Assembly (NCBI GenBank): GCA_017417465.1 | Contig: JAFPZD010000107.1 | Coordinates: 1 to 64,000, forward strand | Origin: Prevotella sp. | Lineage (GTDB): Bacteria > Bacteroidota > Bacteroidia > Bacteroidales > Bacteroidaceae | Direction of reading: 5' to 3' | DNA length: 64,000 bases | Part shown: piece by piece, positions 54,683 through 63,005 of the stretch | Layout: each line of letters opens with the position of its first letter | Position numbering within the stretch: the first letter of the stretch is position 1 | Notes under the pieces: generated by a model | What the model saw: only the letters and a program-made list of their open reading frames with translations | Told to the model about the DNA's origin: nothing | Databases searched by the model: none | Translations under genes and position numbers: made by a program

Positions 54683-56407
54683 ATGAAAGAGATTGTTTCA
54701 GGTAGCGAGGCACTGATGCGCGCATTGAAGAACGAGGGTGTGACCACCATCTTCGGCTATCCAGGCGGTGCCATCATGCCAGTCTACGACGCCCTCTACG
54801 ACTACACACAGGGCGAACAGAAGGCGTTCCACCACGTGCTGGCACGACACGAGCAGGCAGCCACCCACGCCGCACAGGGCTATGCCCGCGTTAGCGGCAA
54901 GGTGGGCGTCTGCATTGTCACCAGCGGCCCTGGCGCTACGAACACGCTGACGGGCGTCGCTGATGCTATGATGGACTCCACACCGCTGGTGGTCATCGCC
55001 GGACAGGTGAACATCGGAGCCCTCGGTACCGACGCCTTCCAGGAGGTAGACCTCGTAGGCGTAGCACAACCCATCTCCAAATGGAGCTACCAGATACGGC
55101 GCCCTGAGGACGTCGCATGGGCCGTCAGCCGGGCCTTCTACATCGCTCGCAGCGGACGGCCAGGACCCGTCGTACTCGACTTCCCCACCAATGCCCAGAA
55201 AGGCACCTGCACATGGGAGGCACAGCACGTCGACTTCGTGCGCAGCTACGTGCCCTACCCCACCCTCGACCAGCAAGCCGTCAGCCGTGCCGCTGAGCTC
55301 ATCAACGGCGCCAAGCGCCCTCTGGCCCTCGTCGGCCAGGGCGTGGAGTTAGGTGGTGCCCAGCAAGAGCTGCTCGCGTTCCTCGAGCGTGCCGACATCC
55401 CGTGTGGGCGCACCATGCTCGGCCTGTCGGCAGTGCCCACCGACCACCGTCTGAACATGGGCATGCTGGGCATGCACGGCCAGTATGCCCTGAGCCAGCT
55501 GACGCAGCAGTGCGACGTGCTCATCGCCATCGGCATGCGCTTCAGCGCCCGTGTCACGGGTCTCATGTCGACCTACGCCACACAGGCAAAAATCATACAC
55601 CTCGACATTGACAAGAGCGAGATAGACAAGTGTATCAAGACCGACGTTGCCGTCGTCGCCGACTGCAAGGAGTCGCTGCCCGCCATCACACGGCTGCTCG
55701 ACAAGGCGCAGCACACAGCGTGGATCAGCGCCTTCAAGCCCTACCACGACGAGGAAGAGGCAACGGTCATTCAGCCTGCCACGCATCCTACCGACGGGCC
55801 ACTGCTCATGGGCGAGGTCGTCCGCACCGTGGCCGAGGCCACCAAGGGCGAGGCCATACTGGTCACTGACGTAGGACAGAACCAGCTGTTCGCATGCCGC
55901 TACTTCAGCTTCAGCCACCAACGCTCCATCGTCACCAGTGGCGGACTGGGCACCATGGGCTTCGGACTGCCCGCTGCCATCGGCGCCACCCTCGGCGCAC
56001 CCAGCCGCTGCGTCTGCCTCGTCACGGGCGACGGGGGCTTCCAGATGAGCATCCAGGAGCTGGGCACCATCATGGAGCAGAAGGCGCCCGTGAAGATGAT
56101 CCTGCTGAACAACAACTACCTGGGAAACGTGCGACAGTGGCAGGACATGTTCTGGAACCATCGCAGAGCCTTCACACGCATGCTCAACCCTGACTACGAG
56201 ACCATCGCACAAGCCTACCATATCGACTACGAGCGCGTCAGCGACCGCGACGCCCTCGCCGACGCCGTCGAGCGCATGCTCACCACCGACGGGCCGTTCC
56301 TTTTGGAATGCTGCGTCAAGGAGGACGACAACGTCCTGCCCATGACCACGCCCTATCGCAACGTTGACGAGATGGCACTGGCCCTGGCACCTGACACAGA
56401 GGGCTGA
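54683..56407 (+). CDS. ilvB: acetolactate synthase, large subunit
   Basis: 574 residues. FGYPGGAIMPVYDAL, catalytic Glu in HEQAATHAAQGYARVSGKVG, and the thiamine-diphosphate motif GDGGFQMSIQELGTIMEQ...NNNYLG. It joins two pyruvates, or pyruvate and 2-oxobutyrate. Follows ilvD by 45 bases. Confidence 0.95.
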   Translation: MKEIVSGSEALMRALKNEGVTTIFGYPGGAIMPVYDALYDYTQGEQKAFHHVLARHEQAATHAAQGYARVSGKVGVCIVTSGPGATNTLTGVADAMMDSTPLVVIAGQVNIGALGTDAFQEVDLVGVAQPISKWSYQIRRPEDVAWAVSRAFYIARSGRPGPVVLDFPTNAQKGTCTWEAQHVDFVRSYVPYPTLDQQAVSRAAELINGAKRPLALVGQGVELGGAQQELLAFLERADIPCGRTMLGLSAVPTDHRLNMGMLGMHGQYALSQLTQQCDVLIAIGMRFSARVTGLMSTYATQAKIIHLDIDKSEIDKCIKTDVAVVADCKESLPAITRLLDKAQHTAWISAFKPYHDEEEATVIQPATHPTDGPLLMGEVVRTVAEATKGEAILVTDVGQNQLFACRYFSFSHQRSIVTSGGLGTMGFGLPAAIGATLGAPSRCVCLVTGDGGFQMSIQELGTIMEQKAPVKMILLNNNYLGNVRQWQDMFWNHRRAFTRMLNPDYETIAQAYHIDYERVSDRDALADAVERMLTTDGPFLLECCVKEDDNVLPMTTPYRNVDEMALALAPDTEG

Positions 56408-56439
56408 ACGACAATCACAACCTATCAGACAACAGCACA

Positions 56440-57048
56440 ATGGAAGAGAATCAGAATACAAAGGTGGTACGATCATACCCTCAACCCCCTAACCTGGTGA
56501 GAACCGACCAGCAGCTCTACACCCTCCTGGTCTACTCGGAGAACATCGCTGGTATCCTGAACCAGATCACCGCCGTCTTCACGCGACGCCAGGTCAACAT
56601 CGAGAGCCTCAACGTGTCGGCATCGAGCATTCCGCACGTCCATAAGTACACCATCACCGCCTGGAGCGACGAGGAGCAGATCAACATCATCACACGGCAG
56701 ATCGAGAAGAAGATCGACGTCATCAAGGCCACCTACTTCACCGACGACCAACTGTTCATACGCGAGACGGGGCTCTACAAGCTGTCTACACAGGCCGTCC
56801 TTGACAATCCGGAAATATCGCGGGCCGTGCGTCGACACGACGCCAAGATCACTGAGGTCAACGCCACCTACATCATCGTGATGAAAAGCGGCAAGACCGA
56901 CGACATCCTCAGCCTCTACCACGCCCTCGACAAGTTCGGCTGCGTGCTGCAGTACACCCGCTCAGGACGCATCGCCGTCACACGCAGCACACAGGAGCAG
57001 GTCAGCGACTTCCTTGAACAGCGCGAGAAACTAAACATTCAACAATAA
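56440..57048 (+). CDS. ilvN: acetolactate synthase, regulatory subunit
   Basis: 202 residues. N-terminal ACT domain (YTLLVYSENIAGILNQITAVF, about 24-100) that binds valine for feedback control, followed by a C-terminal half with a second ACT-like part (ITEVNATYIIVMKSGKTDDI). Longer than E. coli IlvN and nearer in size to IlvH. Sits between ilvB and ilvC. Confidence 0.92.
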   Translation: MEENQNTKVVRSYPQPPNLVRTDQQLYTLLVYSENIAGILNQITAVFTRRQVNIESLNVSASSIPHVHKYTITAWSDEEQINIITRQIEKKIDVIKATYFTDDQLFIRETGLYKLSTQAVLDNPEISRAVRRHDAKITEVNATYIIVMKSGKTDDILSLYHALDKFGCVLQYTRSGRIAVTRSTQEQVSDFLEQREKLNIQQ

Positions 57049-57077
57049 ACAGTCAAAACTAAACACCCAACAAAACT

Positions 57078-58121
57078 ATGGCAGAAATGAATTTTGGCGG
57101 TGTCATCGAAACCGTTGTCACCAGCAAGGAGTTCTCAGTAGAGAAAGCACGTGAAGTACTTAAAGACGAGGTCATCGCCGTCATCGGCTACGGCATCCAA
57201 GGCCCCGGACAGGCTTGCAACCTGCGCGACAATGGCTTTAACGTCATCGTAGGACAGCGCCCTGGCAAGACCTTCGACAAGGCCGTCGCCGACGGATGGG
57301 TACCTGGCAAGACGCTCTTCAGCATCGAGGAGGCCGCCGAGCGTGGCACCATCGTCTGCATGCTGCTCAGCGATGCCGGACAGATACAGGCATGGCCCAC
57401 GGTGAAGAAGCACCTGACGGCTGGCAAGACCCTTTACTACAGCCACGGCTTCGCCATCACCTGGAGCGACCGCACTGGCGTCATCCCTCCAAAGGACGTC
57501 GACGTCATCATGGTGGCACCTAAGGGTAGCGGCACGTCGCTGCGCACTATGTTCCGCGAGGGACGCGGCCTGAACTGCTCGTATGCCGTCTATCAGGACG
57601 CCTCAGGCAAAGCAGAGGAGAAGACGCTGGCCTTCGGCATCGGCATCGGCGCCGGCTACCTGTTCAAGACCACCTTCGAGCGCGAGGCCGTCAGCGACCT
57701 TACGGGCGAGCGCGGCTCACTGATGGGCGCCATCCAGGGCCTGCTGCTGGCTCAGTATGAGGTGCTCCGTGAGCATGGCCACTCGCCCTCAGAGGCCTTC
57801 AACGAGACCGTCGAGGAGCTCACCCAAAGCCTTGGCCCCCTCTTCGCCGCCAAGGGCATGGACTGGATGTACGCCAACTGCTCAACGACGGCACAGCGTG
57901 GTGCCCTCGACTGGGCTCCCCGTTTCCACGACGCCATCAAGCCCGTCGTCGAAGAGCTCTACGAAGAGGTAAAGAGCGGCCGCGAGGCACAGCTGTCTAT
58001 CGACTCCAATTCGAAGCCCGACTACCGTGAGGGACTCGAGCGTGAGCTCGCCGCCATGCGTAACCAGGAGATGTGGCGCACGGCAGAGACGGTCCGCAAG
58101 CTGCGTCCTGAGAACAACTAA
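57078..58121 (+). CDS. ilvC: ketol-acid reductoisomerase
   Basis: 347 residues. Dinucleotide loop VIGYGIQGPGQACNLRDNGF with a following QRPGKTF cofactor-choice loop, metal-binding DLTGERGSLMGAIQG and later E/D residues. It performs the second step of valine and isoleucine synthesis. Last gene of the operon; a convergent amylase gene ends 66 bases on. Confidence 0.95.
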   Translation: MAEMNFGGVIETVVTSKEFSVEKAREVLKDEVIAVIGYGIQGPGQACNLRDNGFNVIVGQRPGKTFDKAVADGWVPGKTLFSIEEAAERGTIVCMLLSDAGQIQAWPTVKKHLTAGKTLYYSHGFAITWSDRTGVIPPKDVDVIMVAPKGSGTSLRTMFREGRGLNCSYAVYQDASGKAEEKTLAFGIGIGAGYLFKTTFEREAVSDLTGERGSLMGAIQGLLLAQYEVLREHGHSPSEAFNETVEELTQSLGPLFAAKGMDWMYANCSTTAQRGALDWAPRFHDAIKPVVEELYEEVKSGREAQLSIDSNSKPDYREGLERELAAMRNQEMWRTAETVRKLRPENN

Positions 58122-58146
58122 CCATCAGGTTCAACACACTTACAGG

Positions 58147-58175
58147 AAGAAGGTCATCATCGTGACAGCCTTCTT
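58147..58175. terminator. hairpin between ilvC and the convergent amylase gene
   Basis: AAGAAGG (58147-58153) and CCTTCTT (58169-58175) with inner TCA/TGA pairing. No T run; it probably serves as a 3'-end hairpin for both transcripts. Confidence 0.5.
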
Positions 58176-58187
58176 GGGGTACTTTCA

Positions 58188-59534
58188 TCAGTCGGTTACT
58201 GATTGTAGGATCAGGTATGCAAAGGGCGGAAGCTCCAAGGTGTTTTCGAGTGCCGGCTGTTCGCCGCCCATGACGTTGGTGACCTTCTGGCCCTTCCATG
58301 TCTCTGGTATGTCGACCACGACGGGATTGTTCCTCACGTTGACAAAGACGAGGAAGCGCTCACCGTCCAGCGACTTCTCAAAGAACAGTGCATCGTCAGT
58401 CGCCCAGGCCGTGAGCTGTCCCTTGCGCAGGGCAGGATGGCTGTTGTAGAGTGCGATGAGCGCCTGATACTCCTTATAGAGATTTGGATTGGCCGTCCAG
58501 TCGACGGGTACATACTTAAAGAAGTTGATGGGATTGGGATAGCCCACTTCCTGGGAGCCGTAGATGAGTGCGCCACCATGGAGGAATACGGAGGCGACAT
58601 AAGCGGCCATCGAGCCGCGCTCGTTGGTAAACTCCACCACAGGCGTGACCTCGTTGGAGTGGTCGTGGTTGGTGGTGAAGCGCAGTTTCACCTTGCCAGC
58701 GGGCAGCTGGGCGTACTCTGCCGAGTCGGCCTTGACGAGGTCGGAGGCAGGGCGCCCGTCGCGGAAGACGCGGAGGAGTGCATCCTTATAGTCCCAGCCA
58801 TAGTTCATGTCGAAGCCACCAACGGTGAAGTTGTCCACGTTCTTACCCTCGGCCAGCATCACGATGCTGCGAGGCGCAGCAGCCTGTCGCAGCTCGTCGA
58901 TGGCCTCTTTCCAGAAGTCGGCAGGGACGCCATCGGCGACATCGCAGCGGAAGCCATCGATGCCTACCTCCACAATCCAGAATTTCATGGCGTCGATCAT
59001 GGCACGCCGCATGTCACTGTTGTCGTAGTTCAGTTCGGCCACGTCATACCAGTCAGTGAACGGCGGATGGACCACGGTGTCGGTCTTCTCGTCGTGGGTG
59101 TACCAGTCAGGATGTTGGCTGAACCAGGGATGATCCCACGCCGTATGGTTAGCCACCCAGTCGAGGATGATGGCCATCTGGTGCTCGTGGCACACCTGTG
59201 CCAAGTGCTTAAAATCGTCGATGGTGCCAAACTCAGGGGCGACGGCACAATAGTCGCTGATGCAATAGGGCGAATTCTTTCCTTTCTCAACACCAATGGG
59301 ATAGATGGGCATCACCCACATCACATTGACACCTAACGCCTGAATGCTGTCGATGCGCTGCGCCACGGCCAGCAGTGACTGCTGGGGTGCGAACACGCGC
59401 GGATTCACCTGATACATGGCGATGTCGTCGACGGCAGGCAGCTTGAATTCAGCCTGTCCGGATGCCTGCTTCTTAGGGTCGCAGGCTGTCAGCATGAGCA
59501 CAGCGCAGCTGACAAGAATGAGAAGTCTGTTCAT
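58188..59534 (-). CDS. alpha-amylase family lipoprotein (GH13), compact
   Basis: 448 residues. Lipobox LMLTAC (Cys18) followed by DPKK. The barrel begins IAMYQVNPRVFAP and has IDGFRCDVADGVP (nucleophile), IVMLAEGKN (acid Glu) and FTTNHDHSNE (His-Asp). A compact enzyme with no added binding domains, likely splitting maltooligosaccharides. It lies 16 bases after the surface amylase gene in the same transcript. Confidence 0.9.
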   Translation of the reverse strand: MNRLLILVSCAVLMLTACDPKKQASGQAEFKLPAVDDIAMYQVNPRVFAPQQSLLAVAQRIDSIQALGVNVMWVMPIYPIGVEKGKNSPYCISDYCAVAPEFGTIDDFKHLAQVCHEHQMAIILDWVANHTAWDHPWFSQHPDWYTHDEKTDTVVHPPFTDWYDVAELNYDNSDMRRAMIDAMKFWIVEVGIDGFRCDVADGVPADFWKEAIDELRQAAAPRSIVMLAEGKNVDNFTVGGFDMNYGWDYKDALLRVFRDGRPASDLVKADSAEYAQLPAGKVKLRFTTNHDHSNEVTPVVEFTNERGSMAAYVASVFLHGGALIYGSQEVGYPNPINFFKYVPVDWTANPNLYKEYQALIALYNSHPALRKGQLTAWATDDALFFEKSLDGERFLVFVNVRNNPVVVDIPETWKGQKVTNVMGGEQPALENTLELPPFAYLILQSVTD

Positions 59535-59550
59535 AGTTTTCGGTTTTTAA

Positions 59551-61584
59551 TTACTTAGGTTCAACCACGCCCTTGAGGCCGTCCTTGTTGTAGTAGCCAC
59601 CGTTCTGGAAGCTGAAGTCGGCAGTCTGGGGCGCACCGTTGCTGCTGAAGATGATGCTGGAGGGACGTGTGGTCAGCGTGCCACTGTAGGTCCACTTCCA
59701 CACGCTGTTGCCATTGCTGGGCGACGTGCCGAGCTTCTGGCAGGCCTGGCCAGGCCAGTTGCCACCCGTATAGTTCTGCGTGTCCCATGCCCAGCAGTAA
59801 ATCGTCTCGTTCCACGAGTTGGGTGCCTCGAAGAAGGCACAGGTCTCGCCCTGAGCCACAGTGCAGAACGACGGGATCTCGACAGGCTTGTCCTTCTCGC
59901 TCTCCTTCACGTCGTAGGTGCGGGTGATGACGTCGCCCACCTGTCCGCCAGCCAGGATGGCGGCCTTCAGCGTCGTCGTGCCAACGGGGATGTCAACCAG
60001 TGTGCCAGTAGCCACAGCTGCGCTGGCAGCCGTCGGCGTCGAGCCATCAGTGGTATAGACCACCTTGGCGCCATCGGTCGTGGTGACGGCCGAGAGCATC
60101 ACATGCTGTATGCCCTCATACTTGCCCGACGGCAGGTCGACATAGGCCTTATTCATGGTGGTGGGGAAGTAGTAGGCGTAGTGGTAGCCCTGGGTCACCT
60201 TCGTCCACTGCTGCGCATCGATGTTGGACTCGACAGCCGACAGATCGCCCACGACGGTGAGCAGGCGGTTCTCGTTCTTGGTCGTGGTCACAAACGAATA
60301 GTACTTCGTGCCCGTGCGGAAGGGCTGATAGCCGCTCTCGTTGTTGATGCCAGCCTCCTTACGGGCAGCCACCATCGTCTTGATCTCAGCAGGATAGGTC
60401 AGCCAGTGCTTCAGGAACACGCAGGGCGTGCCAGGCATAGCCATCAGGAAAGCGTTGGCAGCGAGGGTGTCCTTACGCAGCGGACCGTTCGACGAGCCGT
60501 CAGGTCGCACCTCCGTGTCGTGGTTCTCGACGAAGGTGACGGCATAGCGGCGATACTTGCCCTGCTCGTAGTTATTGCTGACGAGGGGCCAGTTGCCGTC
60601 GTTCTGTCCATTCAGGAAGTTCCAGGCCTGCTTGTCGGTAGCGTTACGCACCACATACTTGAACTGGAAATCGAAGGCGGCACTCTGGATGATGCCGTCG
60701 ACCTTGGTACCGTCGATCCAGTTGCGGATGGTGTTCGAGCTGTCCCAGCACTCGCCAACTGAGAATTCTGGCTGCGAGGCGGCATTATACATGCCTGTGT
60801 AGCTGGGCGAATAGCCCTTCACCATGTCGTAGCGGAAGCCAGCATAGCCCAGGTCGTTGCGCAGGAAGTTGAGATAGGCCTTCACGCTGGTCTGCACATT
60901 CTCGCTCCTGTGATCAAGGTCGCGCATGCCGTCCCAGCCTTCGCCCGTGTCGTTGTAGGCCGAGAGCTGGTAGCCGTTCTGCGTAGCCCAGTTCAGGGTG
61001 GCACCACCGTCGTCGTTCTTCACGATGTCGGTCGACTTCATCTCGTAGGTCACGCCTTTGTAGGTCTCCTTGGGGAAGTCCACCCAGTTAGAGACGTTGC
61101 GACGGTGGTTGATGACCACGTCGGCGATGGTCTTGATGCCCTTGGCCTTGAACGTGCTGATGAGCGAGCGCAGCTGGGCCTCAGTGCCAAACGAGCTGTT
61201 GTAGTTGGAGAACCAGTAGAGGTCGTCGTAGCCCATCGACTTGCCGCCGCAGTTACCACTCTGTGGCAGCCACACCAGGTCGAAGGTGCCAGCCATCTCG
61301 TCGGCATGGCTCTCAAGCTCTATCCACTGTGCATCGTCGAAGCCATCCCAGTAGAACGCCTGCAGCATGACGCCGCCATATTCAGCAGGCCAGCCGACGG
61401 TAGGCGACCCTACAGGCTCAGGCTCTGGCTCTGGGTCAGTCTTCGTGGTGTCAGGGTTTTCGACCGGTTGTGGTTCTGGTTCAGGCTCAACGGGCTTCAC
61501 TGGGTCGTCGTCGCCACAGGCAGTAAAGCCGAGCATGATGCTGGCGACGAGTAACGTGAGGTAGTAATAAGTTCTCGTTTTCAT
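59551..61584 (-). CDS. surface alpha-amylase lipoprotein with starch-binding C-terminus (SusG role)
   Basis: 677 residues. Lipobox GFTACGDDD (Cys23): the acidic run after Cys is the surface-export type. An acidic/proline linker (about 26-60), a GH13 barrel (YGGVMLQAFYWDGF, then GFRYDMVKG, VGECWD, FVENHDTE), a C-terminal beta-sandwich, a chitobiase-type beta domain (VVYTTDGSTPT) and a final CBM26-like domain (CAFFEAPNSWNETIYCWAWD). It should cut starch on the cell surface, as SusG does, but with a different catalytic subfamily. Own promoter at 61640-61670. Confidence 0.88.
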   Translation of the reverse strand: MKTRTYYYLTLLVASIMLGFTACGDDDPVKPVEPEPEPQPVENPDTTKTDPEPEPEPVGSPTVGWPAEYGGVMLQAFYWDGFDDAQWIELESHADEMAGTFDLVWLPQSGNCGGKSMGYDDLYWFSNYNSSFGTEAQLRSLISTFKAKGIKTIADVVINHRRNVSNWVDFPKETYKGVTYEMKSTDIVKNDDGGATLNWATQNGYQLSAYNDTGEGWDGMRDLDHRSENVQTSVKAYLNFLRNDLGYAGFRYDMVKGYSPSYTGMYNAASQPEFSVGECWDSSNTIRNWIDGTKVDGIIQSAAFDFQFKYVVRNATDKQAWNFLNGQNDGNWPLVSNNYEQGKYRRYAVTFVENHDTEVRPDGSSNGPLRKDTLAANAFLMAMPGTPCVFLKHWLTYPAEIKTMVAARKEAGINNESGYQPFRTGTKYYSFVTTTKNENRLLTVVGDLSAVESNIDAQQWTKVTQGYHYAYYFPTTMNKAYVDLPSGKYEGIQHVMLSAVTTTDGAKVVYTTDGSTPTAASAAVATGTLVDIPVGTTTLKAAILAGGQVGDVITRTYDVKESEKDKPVEIPSFCTVAQGETCAFFEAPNSWNETIYCWAWDTQNYTGGNWPGQACQKLGTSPSNGNSVWKWTYSGTLTTRPSSIIFSSNGAPQTADFSFQNGGYYNKDGLKGVVEPK

Positions 61585-61639
61585 TCTTGTAGGTATTTAA
61601 GTTATTCGTTCAATTCATCGTAGTGTTAGTTATTGGCGA

Positions 61640-61670
61640 CAAAGATACGATTTTATTTCCAAACCACAAA
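61640..61670 (-). promoter_or_regulatory. promoter of the surface amylase gene
   Basis: On the minus strand: TTTG (61667-61670), a 19-base spacer, TATCTTTG (61640-61647). A separate start allows the amylases to be expressed apart from the SusE/F genes. Confidence 0.75.
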
Positions 61671-61767
61671 GTTTTTGCGACGTTTTCTGCCAAATCGCAT
61701 GGTGTTTAACAGAGTTTTAGGCGTGCAGGCGTACTACAGAACGCCCTCTGCCACCGCCAGCAGCATC

Positions 61768-61822
61768 AAAAAAAACGATTCAAGCGGAGCATGCCTGAAC
61801 AGCACACCCCGCTTGGGTTGAA
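61768..61822 (-). terminator. intrinsic terminator after the second SusE/F-like gene
   Basis: Minus-strand hairpin with AAGCGG/CCGCTT arms (61779-61822) followed by eight T (61768-61775), 24 bases after the stop. Confidence 0.78.
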
Positions 61823-61845
61823 TGAATGTTTCGACTCAGAGAAGA

Positions 61846-62919
61846 TTACTCGACAGTGCAGTAAATCTTGTCAGAGGTCTTACGCGTCGGATAGAGCTTG
61901 ATGGTGTTGCCCACAACGCCGAGGTTCTTACCATTGGCCACAAGGTCGCTAATCTTGGCTGATGGCTCTGCATCGTCGTTGCCGCCAAGGTTGATAGCCC
62001 AGTCGTTGTTGACGCGGAACTTCCAGCCATTGGCGTTGACGCCAGCACCCGTTGCCTCATAGCAGAACTCTGCAGGATTCCAGGTCATGACAGCGTCGCC
62101 GCCCCAACCATTGAAGTCGCCGATGATGCCCATGCAGTCGACCTTCGTAGCCGAGATGCTGTTCTTAGCCAGATTGACCTCGAAGTAGTAGACGCCCTCT
62201 TCGGCCACCTCGATGTTGTTGTCGCCAGTGACACCCGTCTTCGTGGTGAACGTGCCAGCGTTGATCTCGTTATCCCAAGAGCCAGATACGCGCTGGAACT
62301 TGAAGGCGATGCCCCAACCGTTCGGATCGGCGACATAGCAGAAGCCGGTATAGTTACCGTCGCCAGCGGGCGATGCCAGTTTCTGGTCAGCAACAGCCCA
62401 ACCGTCAGTGGCGCCGATAAAGTAGATGAACGGAGCGAACTTGGGCTTCTGCGGAATGATGGTGAGGCTGGGCACTGCCTGCTCCAGATGAATGGCGGCA
62501 TTGCCTTCGAGGCCTTTCACAAGCACGTCAGCAGAGACGAGTGCAGCAAATGTGCGCTCGACGGCCTCGACGGTGAACATTTCCGTTGTGGCCTTCTGCA
62601 GGTCAGCAAGGCTGACATAGCCCTCGCCGTCGGCAGTAATGTTGTAGTCAGGATAGTTGGCGCCATCGGCAGTGAGTTTCACATTGATGGCATCGACTGA
62701 AGCGCCCTCTGGCAGTGAGACGTTCAACAGCTTGACGGTTTCACCCTCCACATTGTCAAGGGCGATGGCAGCCTGCTGTGCGGCCGACACTGACCACTCT
62801 ACGGTCTTTGCTGCCACTTCAGCGTTTTGCTGTGGCTTTGCCCAATCGGTGTAGTCATCGGTGCAGGCAGTAAACAGAGCCAGGGCAGACAGTCCGAAAA
62901 ATATCTTTTTAAACATCAT
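61846..62919 (-). CDS. SusE/SusF-like outer-membrane starch-binding lipoprotein
   Basis: 357 residues. Lipobox LFTACTDDYTDW (Cys19 with an acidic run, surface type), an N-terminal Ig-like SusE domain, then two starch-binding modules: about 165-255 (FIYFIGATDGWAVADQKLAS) and 260-357 (CMGIIGDFNGWGGDAVMTWN). The GxxDGW and DFNGWG motifs are those of Sus binding proteins. Shorter than Bacteroides SusF (one module fewer). Follows another SusE-like gene by 86 bases. Confidence 0.88.
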   Translation of the reverse strand: MMFKKIFFGLSALALFTACTDDYTDWAKPQQNAEVAAKTVEWSVSAAQQAAIALDNVEGETVKLLNVSLPEGASVDAINVKLTADGANYPDYNITADGEGYVSLADLQKATTEMFTVEAVERTFAALVSADVLVKGLEGNAAIHLEQAVPSLTIIPQKPKFAPFIYFIGATDGWAVADQKLASPAGDGNYTGFCYVADPNGWGIAFKFQRVSGSWDNEINAGTFTTKTGVTGDNNIEVAEEGVYYFEVNLAKNSISATKVDCMGIIGDFNGWGGDAVMTWNPAEFCYEATGAGVNANGWKFRVNNDWAINLGGNDDAEPSAKISDLVANGKNLGVVGNTIKLYPTRKTSDKIYCTVE

Positions 62920-62970
62920 AATAATTTACGATTTTACGATTTACTATTTTACTATTTCTTTTTTCCTGTG

Positions 62971-62995
62971 GCCCGCCGCCACGTGGACGGCGGGC
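62971..62995. other. GC-rich hairpin between the two SusE/F-like genes
   Basis: GCCCGCCG (62971-62978) pairs with CGGCGGGC (62988-62995). No T run. A hairpin here can lower expression of downstream genes or shield the upstream mRNA end. The rest of the gap is TTTACGATTTTAC-type simple repeat. Confidence 0.6.
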
Positions 62996-63005
62996 TGACA
63001 AGGTC